NCBI RefSeq assembly: GCF_030373265.1
Contig: NZ_JAUCZC010000019.1
Span: forward strand, 1 to 64,000
Origin: Blastomonas sp.
GTDB lineage: Bacteria > Pseudomonadota > Alphaproteobacteria > Sphingomonadales > Sphingomonadaceae
Reading direction: 5' to 3'
DNA: 64,000 nt
Positions 52,504-63,166 of the stretch are shown piece after piece. The notes under the pieces were generated by a model. That model was given only the letters and a program-made list of their open reading frames with translations, searched no databases and had not been told where the DNA came from. Every line of letters starts with the position of its first letter. Within the stretch, counting starts at the first letter, position 1. The position numbers and the translations under genes are program-made.

Positions 52504-53224
52504 CCGCGTTGGTCGTCTGACAGGACTTGTGCTGGCGGTGGGCTTGCTCGCAGGTTGCCAGCCAACCGGCTCCAACGACAGCGATCGGCCCGAGACAGCG
52601 CGCGCATTCCCCCGCGCCGACCGACCCGTGGCGGGGGTGGTCAGCAACGAGTTTTCCAACGAGGAAGTTCGCGACGACCGCAACGAGGCCACTACGGTCA
52701 TGGATCTGGCAGGCATAGCGCCCGGCATGACCGTAGCCGATATCGGCGCGGGCAACGGATATTATACCGTGCGGTTGGCCGAACGTGTTGGCGCGAATGG
52801 CCGCGTGCTGGCACAGGATATCGACGATGCCGCGCTCAAGCGGCTGGGCACCCGGGTAGAGCGCGAGCGGCTCGACAATGTCTCGATCAAACCCGGCGAT
52901 AGTGATGATCCGCGGCTTCCCGAAGCCAGCTTCGACCGCATCTTCATGGTGCATATGTACCACGAGGTGACCGAGCCCTATGCCTTCATCTGGCGGTTGC
53001 GGCCCGCGCTGAAACCTGGCGGGCAGGTGATCGTGGTCGATGTCGACCGTTCGACCAACCGCCACGGCATTCCGCCCAAGCTGCTGTTCTGCGAGTTCGA
53101 AGCGGTGGGGTATAAGCTGGTCGAGTTTATCGAGAAGCCCGATATCGCAGGCTATTTCGCGCGATTCGAAGCCGTCGGGGCGGCGCTGGAGCCGGGCAGG
53201 ATCAAGGGTTGCGACCAGCGCTGA
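52493..53224 (+). CDS. SAM-dependent methyltransferase with lipoprotein signal peptide
   Basis: 243-aa protein. It begins with a lipoprotein signal (LTGLVLAVGLLAGCQ; lipobox LLAGC), then a class I methyltransferase fold: VADIGAGNGYYTVRLAERV (motif I), LAQDIDD, FDRIFMVHMYHEV and LKPGGQVIVVDVDR. A SAM enzyme outside the cytoplasm would lack a known SAM supply, so either the signal is used and the enzyme is repurposed, or the true start is later. It overlaps prfB by 11 bases. Confidence 0.83.
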   Translation: MSTDRVGRLTGLVLAVGLLAGCQPTGSNDSDRPETARAFPRADRPVAGVVSNEFSNEEVRDDRNEATTVMDLAGIAPGMTVADIGAGNGYYTVRLAERVGANGRVLAQDIDDAALKRLGTRVERERLDNVSIKPGDSDDPRLPEASFDRIFMVHMYHEVTEPYAFIWRLRPALKPGGQVIVVDVDRSTNRHGIPPKLLFCEFEAVGYKLVEFIEKPDIAGYFARFEAVGAALEPGRIKGCDQR

Positions 53225-53318
53225 TCCGCAGCGGCAACGTGTCAGGCTGCGGCGCGTTTTTGTTGGGCATTTGTTGCGCAGCATGCTTATACGGCTGCGC
53301 TAACGTGGGAGCTATTAC

Positions 53319-54722
53319 GTGTTCAAGGGTTTGAAGCCGATTGTCTATGGCGGACGCGAAGTGTGGCCGCTGATCGAGGGCGGCAAGGGCGTATCCGCCA
53401 CCAACCATGCCAGTTCCGGCGCATGGGCGGCAGCGGGCGGCATCGGCACCGTCTCGGCAGTCAACGCGGACAGCTATGACGAAGACGGCAACGTCATCCC
53501 GCAGATCTATCACGGTCGCACCCGCGGCGATCGCCACGAGGAACTGATCCGCTATGCCATCGCAGGCGGCGTCGAGCAGGTCCGTCGCGCCTATGAAATT
53601 GCCGGCGGCAACGGCGCGATCAACATCAACGTGTTGTGGGAAATGGGCGGTGCGCAGCCGATCCTTCACGGCATCCTCGACCAGACCCGCGGCATGGTCG
53701 CCGGCGTCACGTGCGGCGCGGGCATGCCCTACAAGCTTTCCGAGATCGCGGCGCAATACAACGTCAACTATTTGCCGATCATCAGTTCGGCGCGCGCTTT
53801 CCGCGCGCTGTGGAAGCGGGCCTATCACAAATATGCCGATCTGATGGCGGCGGTGGTTTATGAGGACCCGTGGCTGGCGGGCGGGCACAACGGCCTGTCC
53901 AACGCCGAGGATCCGCGCGTGCCGCAGGACCCGTATCCGCGCGTCGCCGCACTGCGCGAGACGATGCGCGCCGAAGGCGTGTCGGAAGACGTCCAGATCG
54001 TGATGGCAGGCGGCGTCTGGTATCTGCGCGACTGGGAAAACTGGATCGACAATCCGGAGCTGGGCGCGATCTCGTTTCAGTTCGGCACACGTCCCTTGCT
54101 GACCCAGGAAAGCCCGATTCCGCAGGGCTGGAAGGACGAGCTGACCAAGATCAAGCCCGGCGACGTCCTGCTGCACAAGTTCAGCCCGACGGGCTTTTAC
54201 TCGAGTGCGGTGCGCAATCCATTCTTGCGCAGCCTTGAAGCCCGATCGGAACGGCAGATCCCGTTCTCGACCGAAACTGCGGGGGAACACACCGCGCAAC
54301 TCGATTGCGGGGTTAAGGGCAAGAATTTCTGGGTGACGCCGGAGGACCTGCAGCGCGCGCGTCGCTGGGACGCGCAAGGCTTCACCACCGCGCTCAAGAC
54401 GCCCGACAACACGCTGGTGTTCTGCACCCCAGAAGAACGCGCCGAGATCCGCAAGGACCAGGCGGATTGCATGGGCTGCCTGTCGCACTGCGCGTTCTCC
54501 GCGTGGAAGGACCACGACAACTTCTCAACCGGCTATCTCGCCGATCCGCGCAGCTTCTGCATCCAGAAGGCGTTGCAGAACATTGCGCATGGCGAGGACG
54601 TCGACAAGAACCTGATGTTCGCCGGCCATGCGGCGTATAATTTCGGCACTGACCCGTTCTATTCGAACGGGTTTGTCCCCACTGTCAGACAATTGGTCGA
54701 TCGTATTTTGACCGGGGATTGA
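53319..54722 (+). CDS. Nitronate monooxygenase-like (NPD family) protein with a cysteine cluster
   Basis: 467-aa TIM-barrel flavoprotein of the 2-nitropropane dioxygenase/enoyl reductase superfamily. Family features: GGKGVSATNHASSGAWAAAGGIGTVS region, AGVTCGAGMPYKLSEIA, VQIVMAGGVW and AISFQFGTRPLLT. It is about 100 residues longer than standard nitronate monooxygenases. Near the C-terminus Cys384, Cys387 and Cys391 (CMGCLSHC) plus Cys414 could bind an Fe-S cluster or zinc. Start is GTG 53319 with GGGAG 8 bases upstream. Substrate unknown. Confidence 0.82.
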   Translation: MFKGLKPIVYGGREVWPLIEGGKGVSATNHASSGAWAAAGGIGTVSAVNADSYDEDGNVIPQIYHGRTRGDRHEELIRYAIAGGVEQVRRAYEIAGGNGAININVLWEMGGAQPILHGILDQTRGMVAGVTCGAGMPYKLSEIAAQYNVNYLPIISSARAFRALWKRAYHKYADLMAAVVYEDPWLAGGHNGLSNAEDPRVPQDPYPRVAALRETMRAEGVSEDVQIVMAGGVWYLRDWENWIDNPELGAISFQFGTRPLLTQESPIPQGWKDELTKIKPGDVLLHKFSPTGFYSSAVRNPFLRSLEARSERQIPFSTETAGEHTAQLDCGVKGKNFWVTPEDLQRARRWDAQGFTTALKTPDNTLVFCTPEERAEIRKDQADCMGCLSHCAFSAWKDHDNFSTGYLADPRSFCIQKALQNIAHGEDVDKNLMFAGHAAYNFGTDPFYSNGFVPTVRQLVDRILTGD

Positions 54723-54785
54723 TCCCCTGTCCCCGTCCAGGGCGTGCTGTCACAACTGGTGATTGACCCTGCACGAATTCTCCCG

Positions 54786-54818
54786 CATCCCTTTCTTAAT
54801 CGTTCGGTTAAAGGGATG
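54786..54818. terminator. Inverted repeat, possible bidirectional terminator
   Basis: Perfect 9-bp stem CATCCCTTT / AAAGGGATG around a 15-base loop, in the gap between two convergent genes. It lacks a T-run, so a Rho-independent function is uncertain; an operator is the alternative. Confidence 0.4.
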
Positions 54819-54908
54819 TGGAGATGGACCTGACATGGGCAGGCGGGTGGTCAGGATGCGTTTCCCGCGCGTCAGCGCGCTGCCCCAGATGATGCGGCGT
54901 TATACCGC

Positions 54909-55103
54909 TCAATCCCTGTACCGGCGCCGCGCCTTGCTCAGCAGGCGGGCCCAGTGCTTGCGCTCGCGATCGGTCAACGATGTGTCCTTCGCCCGCCCAG
55001 CCAGCACGGCCAGCGTCGTGTCGCCGTATTTCTTGTGGATCAATTCGATCTCACGAATATCCTTGCGACGCTGCTCGCCGCTTTCAAACAAGCCCAGTAC
55101 CAT
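54909..55103 (-). CDS. Small conserved-looking protein, unknown function
   Basis: 64-aa, charged, probably all-helical protein (GEQRRKDIREIELIHKKYGD; AKDTSLTDRERKHWARLLSK). ATG 55103 has GAGGG 5 bases upstream, and the composition is protein-like. No family recognised. Confidence 0.6.
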   Translation of the reverse strand: MVLGLFESGEQRRKDIREIELIHKKYGDTTLAVLAGRAKDTSLTDRERKHWARLLSKARRRYRD

Positions 55104-55318
55104 AAGTCCCTCACCGAAACGGTGCGACCCGTTTTTCGTTCGCGGATCACCCCTGAACCCGGAAGTCCGTAGTTACCCCAAATTTGGTGGTTTCTGCAAT
55201 GCTGCAGGTGCGAAATGAACCGGAAATGTATCAATTCTGGATGAATTTCAAAAGCCGACGCGAAACTGTTGCCAATTGGTGACATTGGATATGACAAATG
55301 ATTGACCAGGAGCCTCGG

Positions 55319-56509
55319 ATGGCAGATTCTATATGGAAGACGAGTGACATTGCAGCCACGGGTCCCTTGGCCGGTGTGCGGGTGCTGGACATGTCGAGCG
55401 TGGTCATGGGCCCCCTGGCAACGGTGATGCTGGCGGACATGGGCGCCGATGTGATCAAGGTGGAAAACCGTGGCGGGAGCCACAGCGGCGACATGATGCG
55501 CTATGCCGGGCAGTCTCCGACCGGCGATCTCGGTCCGATATTCATGGCGCTCAACCGCAACAAAAAGGCGGTGACCATCGATGCTCGCAACCCTGAGGGG
55601 CATGCGCAACTGGAAATGCTGCTCAAGCAGGCGGACGTGTTCTTTCACAATGTCCGGATGGCCGGGATGGAGCGGCTGGGTCTCGACTACGAGGCGGTGA
55701 AGCGGATCAATCCCGACATCATCTATGTGCATTGCTGCGGCTATGGGGCCGAAGGGCCGTATGCCAAGCGGCAGGCCTATGACGATCTTGTCCAGGCAGC
55801 ATCGGGCTGGGCCGATCTGTACGCCAAGCGATCGGACGGCCCGCCCGCCTATACGCCATCGCTGGTCGCGGACAAAACGGTCGGCCTGTTCGCCACCAGT
55901 GCGACGCTGGCTGCGCTGGTGCACAAGGAGCGGACGGGGCAGGGGCAGTTCGTGTCGGTGCCGATGCTGGAATGCTTCACCTTCTTCAACATGGTCGAGA
56001 ACCTCTACGGACAGACCTTCCCCGGCAACGGCAAGCTCGGCTACACCCGCTCGATCAATCCGCGTCGCCGCCCCTACCCGACAAAGGACGGCTTCATCGC
56101 GATCGTCCCCTATGTCGATCGGCAGTGGGAGCGGTTTTTCGAGATCGGTGGCCGCCCCGGCGTGTTCCAGGATCCGCGCTTTTCCACTTATGAGGAGCGC
56201 ACCAAGCATACCGGCGATCTGTACGCGATCATCGAGGAGGTCGCGGGTACCAAGACCACCGACGAATGGGTGGAACTGCTCGATCGCGAGGACATTCCTG
56301 CCATGCGTTTCAATCGGATCGAGGATGTTCCCAACGACCCGCATCTGCGCGCGACCGGATTCTTCATGGACATGGAGGCGCCGCACATTGGTGCCTACCG
56401 GACACTGCGCCATCCGATCGCTTTTGGCGGCAGTCCGGTCAACCAGCGACTCGCTCCCCAAAGCGTGGGCGCGCAAAACGAAGAGCTGTGGCGGCCGGCG
56501 AACGACTGA
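55319..56509 (+). CDS. Class III CoA-transferase (CaiB/BaiF family)
   Basis: 396-aa CoA-transferase that moves CoA between carboxylic acids. Motifs: GVRVLDMSSVVMGPLATVML, ADMGADVIKVENRGGSHSGD, FMALNRNKKAVTIDARNPEG and the catalytic Asp in AYDDLVQAASG. ATG 55319 is chosen because AGGAG ends 6 bases upstream; ATG 55298, 21 bases earlier, is less likely. Probably activates a carboxylate for degradation; no adjacent pathway genes. Confidence 0.92.
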   Translation: MADSIWKTSDIAATGPLAGVRVLDMSSVVMGPLATVMLADMGADVIKVENRGGSHSGDMMRYAGQSPTGDLGPIFMALNRNKKAVTIDARNPEGHAQLEMLLKQADVFFHNVRMAGMERLGLDYEAVKRINPDIIYVHCCGYGAEGPYAKRQAYDDLVQAASGWADLYAKRSDGPPAYTPSLVADKTVGLFATSATLAALVHKERTGQGQFVSVPMLECFTFFNMVENLYGQTFPGNGKLGYTRSINPRRRPYPTKDGFIAIVPYVDRQWERFFEIGGRPGVFQDPRFSTYEERTKHTGDLYAIIEEVAGTKTTDEWVELLDREDIPAMRFNRIEDVPNDPHLRATGFFMDMEAPHIGAYRTLRHPIAFGGSPVNQRLAPQSVGAQNEELWRPAND

Positions 56510-56535
56510 GCCGCCGCCGCAAACCCGGTTCGGCG

Positions 56536-56907
56536 TTAGCGAGGGAAGGAAGGGCTGGTGGCGATGATGGTGCGGAGATAGCGGGGAACTTCGCCGCCGC
56601 CGCCAACCGGCTTGCGTGCCAGCTTGGGGTCGATCTCGCGGTCGAAGGCCACTCCGAACCGTTTCGAACGCGCCCAGGCAATCTGGCCGCGGACCGCGCC
56701 GATATTGCGCAGGACCGCCACCAGATGCTGTCCCTGGCTGACTTCCAGATCGGACTCGATCATCATTCCGCCAGGCGAAAGGTTGCGCACCTTGACCTTG
56801 TGGATTTCGTCGGATCCCTCGAAGGAGACCTCGGCGAGCAGAAACAGGCTGTCACGCGCACGGGTCTCTTTGCTTTCAAGAGATTTCGGGCTGAGAGGCA
56901 TGTTCAT
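56536..56907 (-). CDS. PilZ-domain protein (c-di-GMP receptor)
   Basis: 123-aa single-domain PilZ protein. The c-di-GMP binding residues are visible as TRARDSLFLLAEV (RxxxR-type) and VRNLSPGGMMIES (N-x-S-x2-G). It could read the signal made by the GGDEF protein at 7.9 kb. Downstream target unknown. Confidence 0.88.
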   Translation of the reverse strand: MNMPLSPKSLESKETRARDSLFLLAEVSFEGSDEIHKVKVRNLSPGGMMIESDLEVSQGQHLVAVLRNIGAVRGQIAWARSKRFGVAFDREIDPKLARKPVGGGGEVPRYLRTIIATSPSFPR

Positions 56908-57038
56908 CGATTTGGCGTCCAGATGCTTGGCAATAACAGTGTTGCGTCCGGTCGCGCCGTGGCGGCGACTGGTTCGCGGATGTTATAGGCCGGCTATCGT
57001 CGCCAATTGGTTAAGCCCGCAGGGTAGATGTAAAAAAA

Positions 57039-57503
57039 TCAGTCGTCGCGGGAGATCTTCTCGCGCCGTTCGTGCGCTTCCTGCGCCTCCACCGTCATGG
57101 TCGCGATCGGACGGGCGACGAGGCGGCCCAGGCCGATCGGCTCGCCGGTGACCTCGCAATAGCCATATTCGCCTTCATCGATCCGACGAAGCGCAGAGTC
57201 GATCTTGGCGATCAGCTTGCGCTGGCGGTCGCGGGTGCGCAGTTCGATGCCCCAGTCGGTTTCGCTGGATGCGCGATCGTTCAGGTCGGGCTCGCGCATC
57301 GGGCCATCCTGAAGCTGCTGCAGCGTGTCCTTGGAAGCGGCCAGAATGGAGCGCTTCCATTCCTGTAGAAGCGCTCGGAAATAGTCGAGCTGCCGCACGC
57401 TCATATAGTCTTCATCCGAAGACGGGAAATAATCCCCCTCTATATTCTTGCGCGCCTTGGCCAGCACATCGATATCGTCGATCGCCGTCGAGATGGACGC
57501 CAT
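57039..57503 (-). CDS. dksA: DksA/TraR-family regulator with reduced zinc finger
   Basis: 154-aa DksA: the coiled-coil tip region YFRALLQEWKRSILAASKDT, DLNDRASSETDWGIELRTRD, and the zinc-finger region YGYCEVTGEPIGLGRLVARP. Only one of the four usual zinc cysteines remains (CEVTG...), a pattern common in alphaproteobacterial DksA that suggests zinc independence. It binds the RNA polymerase secondary channel and acts with ppGpp. ATG 57503 has GGGAG 8 bases upstream. Confidence 0.93.
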   Translation of the reverse strand: MASISTAIDDIDVLAKARKNIEGDYFPSSDEDYMSVRQLDYFRALLQEWKRSILAASKDTLQQLQDGPMREPDLNDRASSETDWGIELRTRDRQRKLIAKIDSALRRIDEGEYGYCEVTGEPIGLGRLVARPIATMTVEAQEAHERREKISRDD

Positions 57504-57941
57504 TGGATGCTCCCGGTGGATAGCAGAACCGGCGATGCGCGCCCAAGGTCGGACACATTCCGTCGGCCTTATGTTGATCGCGCCTATAGCTACCGCGCAT
57601 AGGCCACACAAGCAGCAAAGCGGACGAATCAAGGAGATTTTGAACAGTTCCTTTGCCGACCGCCGTTGCCGTACCGTCAATGACGATGCGCACGGGGTGA
57701 TCGGCCGGATGTGATGGCAAACGGTTAATTGTGGCCGCGATTATGGTTCCAAATCGGGACAGCAGGGGTGCGCGACCCCGGATGGGCGCAGTTTTTTGTC
57801 GCACAGATTGTCAAATCAAGGTTAACAGCGTTGAGATTAACGCTTTGTTCTGGCTTGCCTTGCATATCGGGATGCTGACTCGACCCTGGTTTTGGTGCCG
57901 AAGGTCGCAAGCAGCCTCCCTGGTCTGAGAGAGAAAACACA
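57504..57941. promoter_or_regulatory. Divergent region between dksA and the repetitive protein gene
   Basis: 438 bases with no convincing gene. It should hold the dksA promoter (leftward) and the promoter for the gene at 57942. An AT-richer patch at about 57815-57850 holds two TTAAC motifs (GGTTAACAGCG and GATTAACGC) 11 bases apart; that spacing does not fit the CtrA consensus (TTAA-N7-TTAA). Confidence 0.35.
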
Positions 57942-59042
<1,101 letters not shown>

Positions 59043-59088
59043 TCATCGGGCAGCGTCCGTCACCGCTGCCTTATGATCACCGCATTCA

Positions 59089-59124
59089 GGGGCGGCCCCG
59101 GCATTGCCAGGGTCGCCCTTTTTT
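59089..59124 (+). terminator. Rho-independent terminator
   Basis: Hairpin GGGGCGGCCC...AGGGTCGCCC (one wobble pair) followed by TTTTTT, 47 bases after the repetitive protein stop. Confidence 0.8.
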
Positions 59125-59176
59125 CTGCCGATTGCGCATTGCATCCGGCCTTATGGGCAGGGCATAGGCTCAGGCC

Positions 59177-60448
59177 ATGCACGACATAAAATTCATCCGC
59201 GAAAACCCTGAAGCCTTTGATGCCGCCATGGCACGCAAGGGGCTCGATCCCGTCGCCGCCGAGATCATCGCGCTCGACGCCAAGCGGCGCGAGGCGCTCA
59301 ACGAATCGCAGACCGCGCAGGCGCGGCGCAACGAGGCGTCGAAGCTGATCGGTCAGGCGATGGCGCAGAAGGATGCGGCCAAGGCTGACATGCTCAAGGC
59401 CGAGGTCGCCGAGCTCAAGACCAGGCTCTCCGAGCTGGAGGAGCAGGCCAAGGCCGCCGATGCGGCGCTGGCCGAGCGGATGGCGCTGCTTCCCAACCTG
59501 CCCGCCGACGATGTGCCCGATGGGCTCGACGAAGCCGGCAATGTCGAGATCAGCCGCTGGGGCGATCTGCCGCAGTTCGATTTCGAGCCAAAGGAACATG
59601 CCGATATTGGCCCAGCTTTGGGCATGGATTTCGAGACCGCGGCGAAGATTTCCGGCGCGCGGTTTACGTTCCTGCGCGGCGGCATCGCGCGGATGAACCG
59701 GGCGCTGGGCCAGTTCATGCTCGATGCGCAAGTGGCGCGTGGGTACAATGAGTGTGCGACGCCCTTCCTGGTGCGCGACGAGGCGGTGTTCGGCGTCGGA
59801 CAACTGCCCAAGTTTGCCGAGGACCTGTTCCAGACCACCGATGGCCGCTGGCTGATCTCGACCTCCGAAGTCAGCCTGACCAATTCCGTGCGCGAGCAGA
59901 TCCTGACCGCTGCCGAGCTGCCGATCCGTCTCACCGCGCTCACGCCATGCTTCCGTTCGGAGGCAGGGTCTGCCGGCCGCGACACCCGCGGGCTGATCCG
60001 CCAGCACCAGTTCGAAAAGGTCGAATTGGTGACGATCGCCGCGCCCGAGCATTCGCAGATGGAGCATGCCCGCATGTGCGCGGCCTCCGAGGCGATCCTG
60101 CAGGCGCTGGGGCTGCCCTATCGCAAGATGCTGCTGTGCGCGGGCGACATGGGCCAGGCCAGCGCCAAGACCTTCGATCTGGAAGTGTGGCTGCCCGGGC
60201 AGAACGCCTATCGCGAAATCGCCAGCATCTCGAACTGCGGCGCCTATCAGGCCCGCCGGATGAACACCCGCTTCCGCCCCGAAGGCGAGAAGACCACCGA
60301 GTTCGTCCACACTCTGAACGGCTCCGCGCTCGCCATCGGGCGGACGCTGGTGGCGATCGTCGAGAATTACCAGCAGGCCGATGGCTCGGTGCGGGTACCC
60401 GATGCGCTGCTGCCGTATATGGGTGGGTTGACCGTTCTGACTGTCTAA
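59177..60448 (+). CDS. serS: Seryl-tRNA synthetase
   Basis: 423-aa class II synthetase that charges tRNA-Ser. N-terminal coiled-coil arm (about residues 27-100), then the catalytic core with motif 2 ([30 protein letters not shown]) and motif 3 ([20 protein letters not shown]); [18 protein letters not shown] and [20 protein letters not shown] are also typical. Full length. Confidence 0.97.
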   Translation: MHDIKFIRENPEAFDAAMARKGLDPVAAEIIALDAKRREALNESQTAQARRNEASKLIGQAMAQKDAAKADMLKAEVAELKTRLSELEEQAKAADAALAERMALLPNLPADDVPDGLDEAGNVEISRWGDLPQFDFEPKEHADIGPALGMDFETAAKISGARFTFLRGGIARMNRALGQFMLDAQVARGYNECATPFLVRDEAVFGVGQLPKFAEDLFQTTDGRWLISTSEVSLTNSVREQILTAAELPIRLTALTPCFRSEAGSAGRDTRGLIRQHQFEKVELVTIAAPEHSQMEHARMCAASEAILQALGLPYRKMLLCAGDMGQASAKTFDLEVWLPGQNAYREIASISNCGAYQARRMNTRFRPEGEKTTEFVHTLNGSALAIGRTLVAIVENYQQADGSVRVPDALLPYMGGLTVLTV

Positions 60449-60449
60449 T

Positions 60450-60589
60450 CTCTCCCCCCTCCCGCAAGCGGGAGGGGCAGGCCCGGCTTGCCGGGCCGGG
60501 GTGGGCTGGGAGCACTATGCTCTGTTCAGGCCCACCCCGGCTTCGCCTCCGGCTCAGCCACCCCTCCCGCAAGCGGGAGGGGAGAGAGA
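60450..60589. repeat. Palindromic repeat type B (copy 1)
   Basis: About 140 bases with inverted ends: CCCTCCCGCAAGCGGGAGGGG at both edges, inner CAGGCCCGGCTTGCCGGGCC and GGTGGGC / GCCCACC arms. A nearly identical copy in the same orientation lies at 63167-63305. It separates convergent serS and the TonB receptor gene. Confidence 0.92.
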
Positions 60590-60592
60590 AAA

Positions 60593-62998
60593 TCAGAACT
60601 TCGCACCCAGCTGCACGCCGTACAGCCGAGGTTCGCCCGCGATGAAGGTTGCGGTACCGAAGGCGCCGCCGGTGTTGCCCGCGTCGATCAGGTACTTTTC
60701 GTTGAACAGATTGCGCGCGAACGCAGTGATCTCGAACGCGCCGTCGTTGAAGCGGACGCCCGCACGGGCATGGGCGAGCACATAGCCGTCCTCGCTGATC
60801 GCCGGCGTGTTGGGGATCTCGAAGAACTGCTCACTGCTGTAGGTTACCGTCGGCACGAAGAAGATCGCCGCGCTATCGCTCACCGGCACGTTGACGTCGA
60901 TCCCGGCGGCGGCTGAGTGCTTCGACTGCAGACGGAAACGGTTGTCCTGGAACGCGGGATCAGGCGATTCGATCTTGGCATCGATGAACGCGTAATTGGC
61001 GAAAATCCGAACGTTGGGGCTCAGCCGCAAGGCGCCTTCGACCTCGACGCCGAAGTTGCCGGCATTGCCTGCGTTGACCGGGACGACCTGGCCCTGCTCG
61101 TTGAAGAAGCTGGTCTGGAAGTTGGAGTAATCCTGGTAGAACGCCCCGATCGAGCCGGTGAACGCGCCGAACGCGCCCTTGATGCCGCCTTCGTAGTTCC
61201 ACACCTTTTCCTGCGCGACCAAAGTGAAGGCAGGAACCGGGCCCGTCGCAGTGGCGCGCGCGCTGAGGTTGAGCACGGGCGCGCGGCGGCCCTTGGACAC
61301 GGTGGCATAGACATTCACCGCATCGCTGATCCGGTAGAGCGCGTTGAAACGCGGGAGCCAGGCATCGAAGTTGTCGCTCTCGCGGAACGTCAGGCCGCGC
61401 GTGTCGACCGTGCCGAGCAGCGACACGCCGGGAATGCCCAGGCCCGCCAGGATCCGGCTGGCACCCGCTGCGGCGCTATAGGTCGAAGTGCGCTCTTCGT
61501 AGAGATAGCGCAGGCCTGCGGTCAGCTCGAGCCGGTCAGTGACATCGAACGTCATGTCGGCAAACGCAGAATAGCTGGTGTTCTTGCCGCCGTTGGTGAA
61601 CTCGCTCGAATACGGCAGCACGCTGGCTGCGCCGCGTGTCAGCAGCGTCGTGGCCAGGTTGGGGAGCGCCGGGTTGTTCAGCCTCTGGCAGCTCTGGGCG
61701 GCGGGTACTCCAAGAGCCGCTGCCAGCGAGGCGCGGACCGGAGCCAGGGCGCCCGCCGTCGAGCAACCGATATAGGTGCCTTCGTCGGTCACGAACGGGA
61801 CGCGCTGGGTGCCCTGTTCGTGGAAGACGTTGAAGCCGAAAAAGCCGCGCAGCCGGTCGCTGTTATAGGCAAAGCGGGTTTCATAGCTGAACTGCTCGCC
61901 CTCGGCGTCTTCGGCGAACTCGAGGAAGAACAGGCCCGAACCATCGGCGTCGAACACCTCGAGGCTGTCGAACTTGCGATAGCCGCCGATCGCGGTCAGC
62001 GTCCAGCTGTCGCTCATCGCGGTTTCGAAGGTGACGTTGGCGTCATAGACTTCGCGCTTGAGGCCCAGTTCGGGCAGGCCCAGGATCGCCTCGCTAATCG
62101 CACGCGGCGCGCCGCCGACCTCGCCGACGCGGAACGGATCGGTATCGCCGCCGCTGCGCGGCAATGTGCCGGAGATGAACGCGGTGCCGGGGTTGCGCTG
62201 TTGCTCATAGTTGAACACGAAATCCATCGTGCTGCTGTCGGTCGGCCAGATCCGCAGCGAGCCACGCAGCGCGAGCTGATCGATGCCGTTGAGATCGTCC
62301 TGGCCCGAGCGGACGTCGCGCGCCGAGACGGTGCCGGGAGCGTTGGCGATGTTGCGGATATAGCCGTCGCGCTGCTTGTAGGAGGCGGCGATGCGACCGG
62401 CGATCTTGTCGTTGCCCGCGTTGATCATCGCGCGGCCTTCATACAGGTTGAAGTTGCCGTAGCTGCCGCGGACATCAGCCGAGAAGCCCGGCTCGGGCTT
62501 GGCGGTGATCACCGAGATCGCGCCGATCGTGGCGGCGGTGCCGAACAGGGTTGCCTGCGGACCCTTGACCACCTCGATCCGGTCGATGTCGAACAGATCG
62601 AAATACGATCCGCGCGAGCGCGAGACATCGATGCCGTTCAGGTAGATGGTAACGCGCGGGGCAACCTGCGCGCTGCCCGAATCCGAGGTGATGCCGCGGA
62701 TCACGAAGCCGGGATTGTTGGCGCTCTGCTCCTGGATGTTGAGGCCGGGGATGAAGGCTGACAGCTCGTCGAATTCGTCGATGCCGATGGTGTCCATCTG
62801 TTCGCCGCTGATCGCCGAGACGGTGATCGGCACGTCCTTGATCGACTGCTCGCGCTTCTGCGCGGTCACGATGATCAGGTCGTCGTTGGCCGCAGTGGCA
62901 TCGACCCGGTCCTGCGCGAACGCAGGGCTGGTCGACAGAACGGTGGCGAGGGCGATCAGCGACGCCCGGATCGGGCGGCGGAGAAGAGGTGAGCGCAT
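60593..62998 (-). CDS. TonB-dependent outer-membrane receptor
   Basis: 801-aa receptor. Signal peptide (LIALATVLSTSPAFAQ), then a plug domain from about residue 40 (IVTAQKREQSIKDVPITVSA, FVIRGITSDSG, DRIEVVKGPQATLFGTAATI) and a beta-barrel ending YGVQLGAKF with C-terminal Phe. The VTAQKREQS TonB-box/plug style is the common sphingomonad one. The receptor's substrate is unknown; candidates are siderophores, sugars or aromatics. No extra N-terminal secretin/STN domain, so it does not look like a transducer. Start ATG 62998 has GAGG 11 bases upstream. Confidence 0.93.
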   Translation of the reverse strand: MRSPLLRRPIRASLIALATVLSTSPAFAQDRVDATAANDDLIIVTAQKREQSIKDVPITVSAISGEQMDTIGIDEFDELSAFIPGLNIQEQSANNPGFVIRGITSDSGSAQVAPRVTIYLNGIDVSRSRGSYFDLFDIDRIEVVKGPQATLFGTAATIGAISVITAKPEPGFSADVRGSYGNFNLYEGRAMINAGNDKIAGRIAASYKQRDGYIRNIANAPGTVSARDVRSGQDDLNGIDQLALRGSLRIWPTDSSTMDFVFNYEQQRNPGTAFISGTLPRSGGDTDPFRVGEVGGAPRAISEAILGLPELGLKREVYDANVTFETAMSDSWTLTAIGGYRKFDSLEVFDADGSGLFFLEFAEDAEGEQFSYETRFAYNSDRLRGFFGFNVFHEQGTQRVPFVTDEGTYIGCSTAGALAPVRASLAAALGVPAAQSCQRLNNPALPNLATTLLTRGAASVLPYSSEFTNGGKNTSYSAFADMTFDVTDRLELTAGLRYLYEERTSTYSAAAGASRILAGLGIPGVSLLGTVDTRGLTFRESDNFDAWLPRFNALYRISDAVNVYATVSKGRRAPVLNLSARATATGPVPAFTLVAQEKVWNYEGGIKGAFGAFTGSIGAFYQDYSNFQTSFFNEQGQVVPVNAGNAGNFGVEVEGALRLSPNVRIFANYAFIDAKIESPDPAFQDNRFRLQSKHSAAAGIDVNVPVSDSAAIFFVPTVTYSSEQFFEIPNTPAISEDGYVLAHARAGVRFNDGAFEITAFARNLFNEKYLIDAGNTGGAFGTATFIAGEPRLYGVQLGAKF

Positions 62999-63166
62999 CG
63001 GAGCATATCCTCGATTTGGAGTGAATGCTCGCCCATTGCCCGCGACCAGTGACCATTGTGCGTCGCAGCAATTACTGATTTGTGGCGATGTTAATTTAGG
63101 GTTGTCATAATCCACAAGGATTACGCGCGCCGTAGGGGAAAGGTGGAAAACGGCGCAATCCGCCAA

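Noticed and set aside
57815-57850. CtrA binding site upstream of the repetitive protein gene
   Set aside because: Two TTAA motifs are present but separated by 11 bases rather than the 7 of the CtrA consensus.
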